A stretch of 64,000 nucleotides of DNA from Lindgomyces ingoldianus (lineage: Eukaryota > Ascomycota > Dothideomycetes > Pleosporales > Lindgomycetaceae), in NCBI RefSeq assembly GCF_010093535.1, contig NW_022985168.1:1787438-1851437 (forward strand). The letters run 5' to 3'. Shown here one piece after another: positions 36,236-49,000 of the stretch (positions within the stretch are counted from its first letter, which is position 1; each line of letters begins with the position of its first letter). Both the position numbers and the translations under genes were made by a program. A model generated the notes under the pieces. It saw only the letters and a program-made list of their open reading frames with translations, was not told the DNA's origin and ran no database searches.

Positions 36236-37516
36236 ATGACAGGCGCCTTAGCTGCTGGCACTAGCTAGACCCCTACAGCAACTAAGAAGGCACAGAATTA
36301 GCAGATATTATATCTTTATAATAAGTTAGAATAGCTTAAGCAACTCCTCTAGCAACAAGCATAACAAGGGCTTTTAAATATCTAACAGCTACAGGCCCTC
36401 TACCTAGAAGTAGCTAACCTTAGAAACATTATATAAGAAAGAACTAGTGTTAAATTAAAGAAAACTTTATGCTTAGCCCTCTCTAAAGCATTTAACAGCT
36501 CTACTAAAGACTTAAAACTTTTTTTTACAATGTGTCACCTCTACATGCAATACAACAACAGTGCCTTTAAAATAGATAAAGAAATAATTTTATAAATAGG
36601 CCTACACTTAGAAGAATTACCTACTATATAGTTCTAACCCTACGCTAATAATTAGATAAACTATTAAGTAAATAGTAAGCCTCTATTACTAGAAATGCAG
36701 AAAGTCTTTAAAAACTTTAACTTTTTTAAAGCACCTCTAACTGCAATTTATAGGCTAGTTAATTAAGAAAAATAAGCAGTTAATAGGATAAATTCCCTAC
36801 AATAAGAGAAGAGCTCTGTCTAACACTATGCAGCCTACTTCTAGAAGCTGCTAGCTATCTGCAGATAGACAGATAAGAGAGTAATAAAACAAATGTTCTA
36901 TAATAGGCTCTTAGATGTAATTAAAGACAAATTTACTTACATAGGGAAGCCTAAGAGCTTTAAGGATTATGTTAAGAAAGCACTTACTTATAACAAAAGA
37001 TATGCTAAGTGACATAGAGAGAAAAAAATAGGTGTAACAGTTTTAAAACCTAACTAGTTTTAGAAGAAAAAGAAGACTCTACAGTTTAACAGTAAACCTA
37101 TAGATATTAGTTACGCTAAGCATACGTGTAGCTTTTCTAAGAAAAAAAGCAGTCCCTTTAGAGGTGTAAGGCCACCCCTAAATAAGGAATAAAAGAAATA
37201 GCTTAAAAAAAAGGCATGCCTTAACTGTAAAAAAGTAGGCTACTTTTATTAGACATGTCTAGACTCTAAACAACTAGAGAATAAAGATGTTAGATTAACT
37301 ATAAAAGCTATGTATGTTAATAAAGGCCTAACGCATAAAGAAATACATAACAGGCTTAATAAACAACTCTGCTAGAGATGTAGAGCTAACTATAAGTCCT
37401 CTAACTGTCTAATAAACTACTAGGAGGTAAAAGTCTAAGAAGAAGACAGTATCTCTAGGGCTATTAAACAAGCTGCAGTTTTTAAAGAATAGCAGAACTT
37501 AATATAAGTAGCTAAC
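36236..37516 (+). pseudogene. Gypsy I gag relic
   Basis: A start codon at 36236 opens MTGALAAGTS. Later come YNRLLDVIKDKF near 36900-36935 and a zinc knuckle CLNCKKVGYFY-x-TC at about 37215-37260, in which the His and other codons have been changed by C-to-T transitions. A Gag protein of this kind coats the element RNA in virus-like particles. Length up to the A2 insertion is about 427 codons; the frame continues at 51661. Stops at former Gln and Trp codons break it. Confidence 0.82.
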
Positions 37517-38118
37517 TGTTACAGTCTACGGTTGGACTAGCGTAACCCCACTAGTAGTGCTCCACAGTCTAGCTGGGTTGGGACAGGGCTCGCTTAAAGA
37601 CTAGTTAGAGGACACAGAGGCAGCACGGCTGCCTAAAGTCATGGAAGAATGTGTTGTCTAATAGGAGGACAGGCCGCGAGTTTAGGAAGCTTAAGGGAGT
37701 TTAAGAGAGCCCACAGAAGCCTCCTTAGCAGACTCCTATAAGCTCCTGTCTACTCCCTTAGCGCCCCTAGCACATGTATATAGTTTCTACATTAAACAAC
37801 CTTTAAAAGGTGTGTTTAATGTTTAGTTTATTCTTTATATAAACTAAGTAGCATTTAGCTTTCTAAAGAGCTGTAATACTATTAGTATATCTTATAACAT
37901 ATATACCTCTAATTTTGTCTAATAGGACTGTTTAACCCTAGCCTCTGTACTACTGCACACAGGGCAAACTACAATCTAGTCACTCTTCCTCCCTCTATTA
38001 GCCTAATAGCCTGTACGTAGGACTGTACACCCTACTAGATTAGCTCTTATTATCTGTCCTACTTCCCCCCTAGGAATACTATAAGACCTAAGTGCTTCTT
38101 AAAGCAAGAATTATAACA
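37517..38118 (+). repeat. 5' LTR of gypsy A2
   Basis: It starts TGTTACAGTCTACGGTTGG, with an unmutated outer end. It ends AAGCAAGAATTATAACA, with a mutated inner end. Confidence 0.93.
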
Positions 38119-38606
38119 TTAAACACTACCTCTTTAAAAAGTATAGTAACCTTCTAACATAATTTAGATTCTAACATAGCCTACACTGCGCTATTAGAAT
38201 CTATAAAAGTTCTTACTTAAAGTAAAGCTGTTCTAGCAGAATAGATTAATTTAATCTAGAACAACATTAAAGAACTCTAGTAGATTAGTAATAAAGTAAG
38301 TAAACTACTAAAACTTAAAAAAAAAATTACTAACCTTTACTAAGAAGTAGTAAAATTGCAAAACCTTTTTAAACTTTTAAGCTTTTAGGAAGTAACTAAC
38401 TAAGCCTATTAAATATATAAACTATAAGTAGAGTTAGCAAAGGTCTAAAACATTTTATTTAAAAAAACAAGCATTATAGCTAAGAAAGCTTTAAGACTAG
38501 CCTTTTTAAAGCCTTTTAAAAAATTGCTAAAGAACCTTTAACTATTCTTTACAAGATGCTATCTCTATATGTAATATAATAAAAAAGCATTTTAAACTAA
38601 CATAGA
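38119..38606 (+). pseudogene. Gypsy A2 gag relic, N-terminal part
   Basis: A degraded plus-strand frame with FFTRCYLYM near 38550-38580, parallel to FFTMCHLYMQYNN in the gag of element I. It is interrupted by B3 at 38606 and resumes at 44999 with the duplicated ATAGA. Confidence 0.7.
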
Positions 38607-38886
38607 TGTTAAATAGGCTCTGACAGCTAGCTGCTTATAGTATGAGCACTTAAGTAGCAAGAGTAAGAGTGGTGTACAGTGTGCACAGTGTACAAGGTAG
38701 GTAAGGTAAGGGCAACATGTTTCTAGTTCTATTACTCTTGTCTTTCCTCTGTACAGAGGAAAAGGGGGATATCTAGATGTTCACGCACAGAGGTTTGCGC
38801 ACAAGCATTATGTAACATAGATACGTGATCCTGCTTGTGCGCGATTATTTGTATCTAGGACGCGACGCTGCTGCTGTGTACAGACA
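38607..38886 (-). repeat. Left (3') LTR of B3
   Basis: 280 bp. It starts TGTTAAATAGGCTCTGACAG and keeps TATGAGC near the outer end. The inner GC block is partly mutated (GTTCACGC, GATTATTTG). Confidence 0.92.
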
Positions 38887-41000
38887 CTAGCAACTTTTCT
38901 TTTTGTCTAAAGAGTTACCTTCTATACGCGTTACCTCCCTTCTGTCTATGTAGGTCTATCTAATTACGTTCTGCCTTTACTCTACCCCTATTTATTAGGA
39001 CTTGCCTTAGTAATGCTGTGCGTTAAGATAGGCTAGTTGCGCTATGTAAATAGCTTTTCTCTTCTTTATCCTTTACTTTCTAAGCTCTGCTGTACAATCT
39101 CCTAGCTCTTTTCTCTTTTTGTACAGTGCTAGCAGTGACAGATCCTTATAATAAGAAAGATAAGTGTGTATAATATAAAAAAAAATAAAACAAAAAGAAA
39201 TAAGCCTTATATAAAGGCGTTGTTAGTCTAGTTAGTCTAAGGCATCTTTGCGCACAGGATCTAGCTAGTCCACAGATGCTTCTATCTAGACAGAGAGGCA
39301 GTTAGTTAGGACTAATAATTAAAAAGCCTAGTTTAGTGTTTTCTTTATACATGCATCTACTAAGTTATTTTTACTATTAATTTACCTTATCTTAGCAATT
39401 TCCCTTTTCTTATATAATTTGTAGAGTGACATAATGTTAATTATAAGTTGCTTTTTGCTAGTAGTGCCTAGCTTAATAAGGCAATTATATAGAAACCTTA
39501 AATCTGTGCAGATTACTACTAGGATTAGTAGCAGTTTAAGTGTTTATATAATTTGCTATAAAGTTGTACTAAGGGTAATTACATTATTAAACCTTCTAAC
39601 TATTCTGTATAGTTTACTAGTAAGGACACTTCTAGTTACTCTTTTACACTTAGTAGAATTTTAGTGTATAATGTTGCCTAGTATTTTAAAGCAGTTGCTT
39701 TACTTTATACAGTCCTTATTACTTAATATAATTAAGAATTTTAGCTATAAGCTAAGGTCTTTATTATTAGTAAATAATCTATCTATAAAGATAAACAGCT
39801 TTACATAATTAAGCTGTAATAGTAAGAAGGTAAGACTACGCTTACTGTTGTCTATCTACTATTAGATTTATGCGTTAAGTGTGTTAATGTTATTATGCAA
39901 AGGGTCTATAGTTTGTGCAGTAATAAAGAGGTTAAATGCTGCCTCTAGTTAACACATAAATGCAATGTATGCCCCTCTTACATATTACTTAACATATTGT
40001 TGTGCAGCATCTTTGTCCTTTAGGTTAATTATATAAAGGTAGCTTACTTATCCTTTCTAAGTAAGAACTACTATGTTGTGCGTAAGTTTAATTTTTCTGC
40101 TATTAAACTTAATAGGCTGCTTTTTTACTAGAATAGTCTTACTCTTTATGTAAAACTTTACCTTCTGCAGTTCCTTTTCTTCTCTTTACGCAAAATCCTT
40201 TGTTATAATGCTTAAAGTGTTGTCTATCTATAGGCTAGTAATACTAAAAGTATGCTCTTCTTTATTAGTAATTAAAAAGTAGGGGTTGTATAAAGAGATG
40301 TGCATGCGCAGCTTTTCTTTATAGTAGTTATAATATGTCTTAAACTAATATAGTTCTAATTTAGTAGCTCTATATAAGAGTTGTACAACCTAGAGTATTA
40401 TATTTAGTAGAAAGCTCTAGTGCATCTTCTTTAGTAGCTTTATGTACAGCGTGCGCATAAGCTTATCTATTAATTAGATGTATACTTATATAATATTACA
40501 CAGTTTAAAATGCATTTTATATGTAGCTCTTAGGCTTGCTTTTATAGCTAAAAGTAGTCTCTAGCTTATCCTCTAAATAGTTAGTAACTAGGTAAGAATT
40601 TCTCCCTTTTTTTTATCTAAGTAGCTAGTAAACACTAGGCAGGATTTTTTATATAGTTAGGTTGTTTTGCCTTTTACTTTTTATATAAAGCAAAGGTTAA
40701 AAATCTAACCTTTATGCTTTATTAAGTTATACACTATAACCTTAAAAGTGCTATTAGTAATTAGGGTGTCTATCTTTATGCAGTCTAATTTTTTAAATAG
40801 TTCTCTAGGTGTAGTAATTACACTATCTATACAGAGCTTAATAGACAAGGCCTAATTATTCTTCTTCTTCTAGGTTAGAAATACCTAGTCTAGACTTTAT
40901 GCAGGTTTCCTTTGCCTTCTACTTCTTCTAGTATCTATATCTTCCTTTTGCACTAGTGCAGCATTGCTATTCTAAGGGGCTTAGTCTATAGTAGGCTCTA
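38887..41000 (-). pseudogene. Copia B3 reverse transcriptase and RNase H relic
   Basis: On the minus strand, starting near 40820, the frame reads RELFKKLDCIKIDTLIT. It continues with SCLVFTSYLDKK near 40640 and AIKASLRATYKMHFKLCNII near 40500-40560, the RT fingers and palm. The active-site block SL-x-IDNTLSI lies near 40205-40235 (family G-L-Q-T-D-D-T-L). RNase H-like KDKDAAQQYVK and RGAYIAFM follow near 39900-40020. The enzyme would copy element RNA into DNA. Asp-to-Asn change in the active site and many stops show it is inactive. The plus-strand frame at 39434-39664 is an antisense shadow. Confidence 0.85.
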
Positions 41001-42420
41001 GTTCTGCCTCTGTAACATTTTTATAAGGCTGTTCTCTTTTCTTCTTCTTTAGGGGATTCTTTTATATAGAGATTAGTTTATCTAGGTTATCTGTTGTAAG
41101 TAAGTTGTTTTTCTTTTTTTCTTTATAGTACAGTTTAACCTGTGTATATTAGAGCTTTAGTAGGCTATTTTTTCTTTTAATAATAATGTCTCTCCCTTTA
41201 ATACTCTTAATCTTATATAAGCTAGTCTAGCCTTTCTTCTCTCTTTATGCTATAATCTCTAAGCTAAGGGGAAGGTTAAGAACTTTATGCGTTGTAGAGC
41301 TATTATAAGTGTTAATTGCATAATTAATGTTTACTCTTACACAGTCCTTTTAAAGTATCTTTATTGCCTTTTATACAGCGCTTGCTTGTGCAATAATGTC
41401 TAGCAATAGTAGAGAGTCTAGGTTAATTCTTAGGTATGCCCTAAAAACTAGCAGCGTGGGTACTAGACTATGTAGGCTAGCTATGTTGTTTAGAGCCTTA
41501 ACTGCTATCTATAGGATAGCCTTATTATTTATACAGTCACCTAGCTTAGTCTTTAGGATGTTAAACGCTTGTTAGAGAGGTGCATACACGCGCTTAACCT
41601 TTCTAACTGCCTAATATGCTTCTACAGGCATCTGCCTATATATAGCTTTTATAATCTTTACATAAGCTTAAAAATCCTCTAAAGCAAAGTTTATACTAGA
41701 GTTATGCATAATGTAGTCTAGGGGTCCTTAATAGGTGTTAATCTAGCATTTGCACAGTGCATCCTAGGTATCTTGCGCAGACATAGATTTTAGGAATGTG
41801 GCAGCCTAAAATAATGTGTCTATATTAATAACATGTAAGACATCTTTATTATTAATTTATATAACATTAATAACAACTTTATAGTTAAAGTAAGTGTTAT
41901 TCTTAATTATAAACTTAAATCTTTATAGGGCCTAGTTATATAGTTAGCAGAGGTGGCAGAACTTCTTAATCTCTTCTAGCACTACAGCATTAATGTTGTG
42001 GCTGGCGCTAGTTAGCATCTTCTAGAGTCTCTCTATGCAAGGGTGTCTAAATTAGTAGTAGAGGCAGTAGAGTTCTAATTTAGTAAAGAAAGACATAGAT
42101 TCTTCCTTACTAATGTTAAAAAAAAAGTGTCTTTATTTTTATATAACAAGTACTATAGTTTTGTTTTTATGTACAATAACATTTAGAATGTTGTTAAAGT
42201 ATGCCCTAAGTTAGTTAGCATTTGCTAGTAATAGCAGAAATAGTGTTAGAGTCTCTAGAATGTAGTATGTAACTAGACTAATTAGGTTCTAGATTTATAT
42301 AGTACTAATTAATCTCTTTAGTGTCTAGCCTTTAAAGCTAATATCTGTTTAGCTAGGTGTCTAATTAATTTTTATATGTAGGTTCTCTTATACATACGCC
42401 TTAAGTTAAGACTTGCTAAC
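41000..42420 (-). pseudogene. Copia B3 integrase relic
   Basis: The minus strand reads INIDTLF-x-AATFLKSMSAQDT near 41760-41850, the integrase core's first catalytic Asp region. It is followed by MHNSSINFALEDF (second Asp region, D to N) and KVKRVYAPL (Glu region, E to K) near 41590-41720. AVKALNNIASLHSLVPTLLV lies near 41440-41510. The C-terminal GWTSLYKIKSIKG-like segment is near 41220. These follow the order of fungal copia integrases, which insert the cDNA. All three catalytic acidic positions appear mutated. Confidence 0.83.
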
Positions 42421-44320
42421 AGTAAAGATCTTTACTGCGCCTGTGTCTTATAGTTTGCCTTAGTATACTATATAGTATTAGTTATTAAAGATAAACTGCT
42501 TAGCATATTCTTTAGGTTTAATGCTGTAGATGTCCTCTCCTGTTGCACAGTGTAGATAAGCAGTAGAGGTAAAGTAGTTAACAGCTTTCTTAGCATCTTT
42601 ACCTTTTTATTTTATTTCCTCTACATTATGCAAATTATTTTTTTCCTTAAGGTAACCTTTAAAGTCTTAAATGTACAAGGTAATAGCTTTACATAATAAG
42701 GTTTTATTATAGAAATTTTTATATAAGGCAACATACTAGTTCTTTGCTTACATACAGTTATTATAAGAGTAGTTTAATAACTAACATCCTTTTTTATAGC
42801 AAACAAAGCACTTCTTTATCTGCGTGCAGTTGTCTCTAGATTATAGCCTAAACCTAGATAAAGGTCTTCTATGTTGTCCTTTTCTGCGTAGAGGGAAGCT
42901 TCCTTCTTGTTGTGCAGACTCTTATTATGCAGAGTTGTATTAGCAGTTTATATAGTATACATTAGGCAGTTCCTAAAAGTATTAGTTTACCCTTTAGTCT
43001 ATAGTAACTTAAAGTAATGCCTGTAGGTTACTAAATAAGGCTTTACATAAGGGCTTAATAGTAAACATAGCATGTTCTAGTTCTAGTTATCTTTAACAAG
43101 CTTATACAACAGCAGTGTGCAGTAAAACATCTCTTTAGAATTCTGTTCTTAGTGCCCTTTATGTAAGTGTAAGCTTGTTAATTATTGTTTTAAGGACTTT
43201 ATGTAAACTCTTATTAGAGTTCTTTTATTAGCATTATATAAAAGTTATTATTATCTAGTCTGTCTAGTACTAGCTATAGTTCACATTAGTGTTAAAGTAA
43301 CTACTTAAGGTGTTGTACAAATGCTTCTAGTTATGTCTAGGGCCTATGTTGTGCATATAGTACATATTCACCTAACCTTCTAGGATATCTAGAAAGATGT
43401 CTATGTACTAAGTTTTCTAGATATTTAGCTGTTAACATAGATTAATAAAGATCCTTATTTTATTTATAAAAATGTTATATAGTTAACTTATGTAGTTATT
43501 ATTTTTTTTTTATGCCTTTTAAAATTATATAATTTTGTCTGCTAAGAGTTTTTCTTTAGTAGTTTCCCTCTAGGGTGGAAGTTTGTACAGGCTGTGATGT
43601 GGTATAGATTGTGCAGGTGGTATCAGTGGTGCATACACTACTGCAGGCGGTGGTGTGTACGATTGAGGGTGTGGAGCAGGCGTTAGGTAGGGTGGCATGT
43701 ATTGTTTGTACAGTAATTAGTGTAGTGCTAGCTAAGGTGTAGAAGCAGGTAATGCTAGTATGTTTAGTGTTAATAGCAGCATTATGTTTAGTCTGCTTCT
43801 ATGCAGAGCCTTATATAGCAATAAAGGTTGCGTATAAAGCCTTTCTAGTGCAATTACTTTTCCTTATGCTATATTATATAGCTTCTAGGCTTAGGTACCT
43901 TTAGTGCCTAGCTATAGTGTAATTCCCTTATCCTCTAGCACTTGTATAAGCTCCTTTTTAAACGCGCAGCTAAGTGCTAAGAAGTCTTGTAGTGTTTATT
44001 CTTTAAAATCCTTTATGTATAAACTTAGAAAGGTAGCGCCTTTCTAAGTTGTTATGCATAGATTAGTAATTACACAACTTGTGTATAATTAAGTCTGCAG
44101 GCTTATTAGAGCTTCTAACATGTTAATCTTGTTATTCTAGTACTCTAGGCTAGTCTTGTTCTGTAGTGTTGCCTCTAATATCCCTATGTCCTTTACAAGT
44201 TATTTATATAATAGAAATTATTTCTTATTCTTCCTATTATTACGTAGAGTTGTTAGTTGCTAATAGGATTTTATTATAATAGTATAGTTAATTGCTTTTC
44301 TAGTAGATCGCGCAGGTACT
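42420..44320 (-). pseudogene. Copia B3 gag relic with zinc knuckle
   Basis: On the minus strand a proline-rich stretch (YMPPYLTPAPHPQSYTPPPA) lies near 43640-43710. Then come helical gag sequence near 43150-43500 and a zinc knuckle KKCFVCYKKGC near 42785-42820. The latter matches the C-F-V-C-x-K-x-G-C-W motif of fungal copia Gag with its Trp now a stop. The region starts just inside the right LTR and its tandemly duplicated leader. Confidence 0.8.
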
Positions 44321-44690
44321 GCTGTTGTCTAGCTGCTAGGTTGTGCAGCTTTAATAGCTTTAAAGTGCGCCTTACACTATCTCCTCTTTACTTTATACAG
44401 TAGCAGAGCTTGCTGTGTGATGTAAAGGATTAATGTGCTTATTATCTAGCTACTAGGTTGTGCAGCTTTAGTAGCTTTAGTGTGCGTCTTATACTATCTT
44501 CTTTTTACTTTATATAGTAGCAGAGCTTGCTATACAATGCAAAGGATTAATCTGCTATTCTAAGGGATAGGTAACTAAATAAAGTACCTTACAGGGCGTA
44601 GGTACTCTGCTGTCACTCTTTCTAAAAAATAGGTAACAAAACAAAGTACTTTATAAGGCATAGGTACTCTATTATTACTCTTGCTAATTT
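44321..44690. repeat. Two tandem duplications in the B3 leader
   Basis: A 116-bp unit is repeated at 44321 and 44437 (GCTGTTGTCTAGCTGCTAGG-type starts, AAAGGATTAAT ends). An approximately 60-bp unit follows twice at 44565-44690 (ATAGGTAAC starts). Both pairs occur in B-b as well, so they belong to the subfamily rather than to this copy. Confidence 0.75.
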
Positions 44691-44718
44691 GTAGTTAATT
44701 AAATTAACTACTAATTAG

Positions 44719-44998
44719 TGTTAAATAGGCTCTAACAGCTAGCTGCTTATAGTATAAGCACTTAAGTAGCAAGAGTAAGAGTAGTGTACAGTGTGCACAG
44801 CGTACAAGGTAGGTAAGGTAAGGGCAACATGTTTCTAGTTCTATTGCTCTTGTCTTTCCTCTGTACAGAGGAAAAGGGGGATATCTAGATGTTCGCGCAC
44901 AGAGGTTCGCGCACAAGCATCATGTGACATAGATACGTGATCCTGCTCGTGCGCGATCGTTCGTATCCAGGACGCGACGCTGCTGCTGCGTACGGACA
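44719..44998 (-). repeat. Right (5') LTR of B3
   Basis: 280 bp ending GCTGCTGCGTACGGACA. Its CpG-rich outer half is essentially intact. Its inner left end shows G-to-A changes (CTAACAG against CTGACAG in the partner). Confidence 0.93.
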
Positions 44999-45003
44999 AT
45001 AGA

Positions 45004-46000
45004 AATAATATCCTAGATAGAACTACACCTAAAAAGCTCTCTTATAATTTAGTTCTAACCCTATATAGATAATTAGATAAACTTTAGAGCAAATAGTAAA
45101 GCACTTACTTTTAAAATAAAAGAAATATTTAGTAACATTAAAAACTTTAAAGAAGCTCTAACAGCTATTTATAAAACTTTTAATAAAAAAAAAATTACAG
45201 CTAATAAACTAGATACTATAAAACAAAGGACTAGCCTAGTTTAGAACTATGCAGCACGCTTTAGAGAACAGCTAGCTATCTGTAGATAGACAGACTAGAA
45301 GGCTCTCTGCTGCATGTTTTATAATAGATTAAGTAAAATAGTAAAAGATAAATTTATACATAGTAAAAAACTAACTACTTTTAAAAATTTTTATTACATA
45401 AGCAACAACCTATAACAACTGCTATAAAAAGTGTAAAAAATAAAAAAAATAAAAAGAAACTCTCTAAAGACTAAAGTTTGTTCCTAAGAAAAAGAAGCTT
45501 TTATAATATAATAAAAAACTAATAGACCTTAGTTACATAAAGCACACATAGAGCCCCCTCTTTAAGAAGAGCTAAGTTCTAAGACGTAATAAGCTGCCCT
45601 TAATAAAGAAATAATAAAAGTAGCTAAAGAACAAAGCCTACCTAAACTATAAAAAAGTAAGACATTTCTGCTAAAATTACCTAAACTTTTAAAAGAGGGA
45701 GAATAAAAATACTACTGCAACAATAAAAGCTATTACTGCTAAATATAGCCTTATAGATAAGAAGATATAAGAAAGACTAAATAATAAACTTTACTAGTAA
45801 TATAAAAAAAACTACTCTTTAAACAACTATTCTAAACTATATTAGAAAGTAGTTATTTAAAATTTTAGCAGCCTTAATACAGTATTATAGGACCTTATAA
45901 TTCTTAAAAGATACAGAGAAGAAACTTAGATCTAAAAATACATTATAAATATTTAAAAAGAAGAAAAATAGTTTTCTTTCTAAGACTAAACCCTTAGTAC
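45004..46000 (+). pseudogene. Gypsy A2 gag relic, C-terminal part
   Basis: It reads NYAARFREQLAICRQTD near 45245-45300 and then MFYNRLSKIVKDKF near 45315-45360. This is the retrotransposon Gag domain also seen in element I (YFRKLLAICR, YNRLLDVIKDKF). A zinc-knuckle equivalent near 45650 is too degraded to assign. It continues the frame interrupted by B3. Confidence 0.8.
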
Positions 46001-49000
46001 TTTAGTAAAAGAGCTTTTCTAATAGTTTTAAAAATGCAAGTGCTAGAAGTGTAGGTTATAACATAACTACCTAAGCAACTATATAGTCTTACTTTACTAA
46101 ATAAACATTAGTAACAACTACTTAACATTTAACATTATATAAAAAATAGCTAAAGTTAAATATAACATTATAAATAAAAAAAAGTAATAGTAATTTTTTA
46201 CTAAAATTAAAGATTAAAAGCTAGAATAGCTAGGCAAACCTGCTAAGTTTAAAGTACTATAACTAGCGCCTAAAAAACCTAAGACACTGCTTCTAAGCCT
46301 AGCAATCTCTAGAAAAGCTCTTACAATATAACAAAACTACAGACAATGTGTCTTTTGTAAAAGTAGTACCTATAGCACTAATAGTTACTAATAGAAAAAG
46401 CACCCTATACAGCTAGTATAGACAAAGGAATACTCTTAGTAGACCTAAGAAAGTCCTCTTAACATGTTACACAAACCTAATAAGTGTCTATACCTCTAGT
46501 ACTAGTGCATGTAATAATATTATGTTAAACACTAAAATAATAAACATTAAGCAAAATAGTAGCCTACATAGAAAAGAAACTATAACAGTTGCCTATAGCA
46601 AGGAATAGCCTTAGCCTGCAAAACTATAAATTATTACACTTATTAAACAGCTTCTCCTTATAAACAGGAAGCATAAATAAAGTGTAATAAATAAAAAAAT
46701 TATAGGTTCTACTACTTTTAGTAAAAAGTAGTAAGAAAAGAAAACTATTTAATGTTACATTACTTAGTTAAAGATTATAAATGCAAAGTAGCTAACTGCT
46801 GTAATTAAGAATATTAAATTTATAAAATAAAAAAAAACAAGTTTAATAATAACTTATAAGACATAAACTTATACTTTCTTTTTAATAAAAAAGTTAAACA
46901 CAACATATTAGCAGTAATTATAGTAAGATAAGGGGCAGGACACAGCCTAACAACTACCTTTATGTACAAAAGATAGCCTAGACTAGCCCTTATAGATAGC
47001 AGATGCACCTTTACTACTATAGATAAAGATTAAGTAGATAAGTAAAGCATACTATTCTACATAAAAAAACACCTGTTTAAGGTAACCCTTACTAACACAT
47101 TATTAATTAAGTACAGTAAAGAATAGATTAACCTAGAAACCTATAAAAAAAACTTTAAAACCTCTAATATAAGCAACTAGAGGTCTATAAACATACTTAA
47201 ACTAGAAGGTAAATATAATGTAATTCTAAGATATAACTAGGTTAAAACACATAATCCTGCAATAGACTAGAGGACTATAACTATAAAAAACTCTAACAAC
47301 TATGCACACATAACCTAGTCTACATGCTATAACAATAAATGCCTAGTCTATAAATAAGCAAAGCAGGGTAGTAGTTACTACTCTAAAAAAAGAAAACTTT
47401 AAAAGTTTTCTTACTAGAAGCTAAAAGCCTAGGCAATATAATTAATAAAAAAAAAGCTTAAAAAAGTCTTCTATAAAATAATTAAAAAAAATAAGGATGT
47501 AGAATAGATTAGTGTTATCTAAGTCTAAGACAAAGGCTGCATTCTGCTTAAATATAAAGACTACAAGGACATGTTTAAGACACCTAAAGACCTTAAAAAA
47601 CTACTACTACACTAGCCTTAAAATTACGCTATTAACTTAATAAAAAATTATAACTTAAAAACGCATAAGCTTTGCCCCCTAATAAGAGTATAAAAGAAGG
47701 CCTTACAAGAATATATTAATAGAATGTTAGTATAAAGCTATATCTAAGAAAGCTACAGTCTTATAGCATTAGCTATAGTCTTTGTAAAAAAGAAAAAGGA
47801 AAAAATCTAAGTCTACTAAGACTATAGAACCCTAAATAATAACATAATTTAAGATTAGTTTTCTCTACTAATTATATAAAACATTATAAATTAACTAAAA
47901 GGAACCTAGTACTTTATAAAGTTTAATGTACAAGATAGATTTAATAAAATAAAGATATAAGAAGAAAATAAGTAGCTTACAGCGTTTAGGACTTTATAGG
48001 GACTTTATAAATTACTAGTAATGCTGTTTAGACTAACAAACACACTAGCAACATTCTAGTAAATTATTAATATAGCTTTTAACTTATACCTAGACGTTTT
48101 TACCCTAGTATACTTAGACAACGTCTTTATCTATTTAAAAGATACCTTATAAGACTACATATAGAAGGTACAGAAAGTTCTAGAACAGCTTAGAAAGTAC
48201 AGACTTTACCTATAGCTCTCTAAATGCAAATTTTATGTTACTAAGATAAAATATCTAGGATTTATAATTAATAAAAAAGAAATAAAGATTAACTTAGCTA
48301 AAGTATAAAAAGTACTTAAATAGCTAGAACTTATAATAGTTAAAGAAGTAAAAGAATTCCTAGAACTATTAAAATATGTTAGATAAATAATTAAAAACTA
48401 CTTAAAAATTACTATACTATTAATAAATGCTATAATAAAGAAAAGGGCTATAGCAAGATTTATCTAGACTTTAGAAATAAACAAAGCATTTATAGCCTTA
48501 AAATAAGCTATAACAGCTAAACTAGTATTAAGAATGTACAACCTACAGTTAGATACTAAGATCTACACAGACGCGTCCCTAGGAGCTAGTAGGGCCGCGT
48601 TCTATTAAAAACAAGAAGACAGAAAATAGCACATAGTTGTGTACTATTCTGCTAAGTTCTTAGGACCTAAAGCAAACTACAGCATACCTAATAAAGAGTT
48701 AAAAGTAATACTAAACACTATAAAAGTATAAGCTATAGAACTACATAGAATAGTAAAGCTATTTTATATTATAACTAACTATGTAAATTTAGTTATGTTC
48801 CTAACAGTAAAAAAACTCTTACTAATGCATATAAGATAAGTAATAGAGCTTGCCTAGTTTAACTATATTATTAAGCATGTCTCTAGAACACAAAACTAGT
48901 AGGCTAACGCCCTTAGCTAAAGACTAGATTACTTTAATAAAAAAAAAAAAAAAACTAAGAAATTTACACTTTTTAAGAAAACTAATAAAGAATAAATTTA

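Larger units (their letters stand above)
38607..44998 (-). mobile_element. Ty1/copia element B3, complete structure, nested in A2
   Basis: The element is 6392 bp with 280-bp LTRs and ATAGA duplicated at 38602-38606 and 44999-45003. It is coded on the minus strand. It is the best preserved B copy and the reference for domain assignment in the family, though every domain still has stops. Its place four levels deep (K1, I, A2, B3) makes it one of the youngest insertions in the window. Confidence 0.94.

Noticed and set aside
46820..47008. Minus-strand 62-codon frame
   Set aside because: It lies antisense to the gypsy A2 protease region; AT-rich chance frame without parallel in element I.
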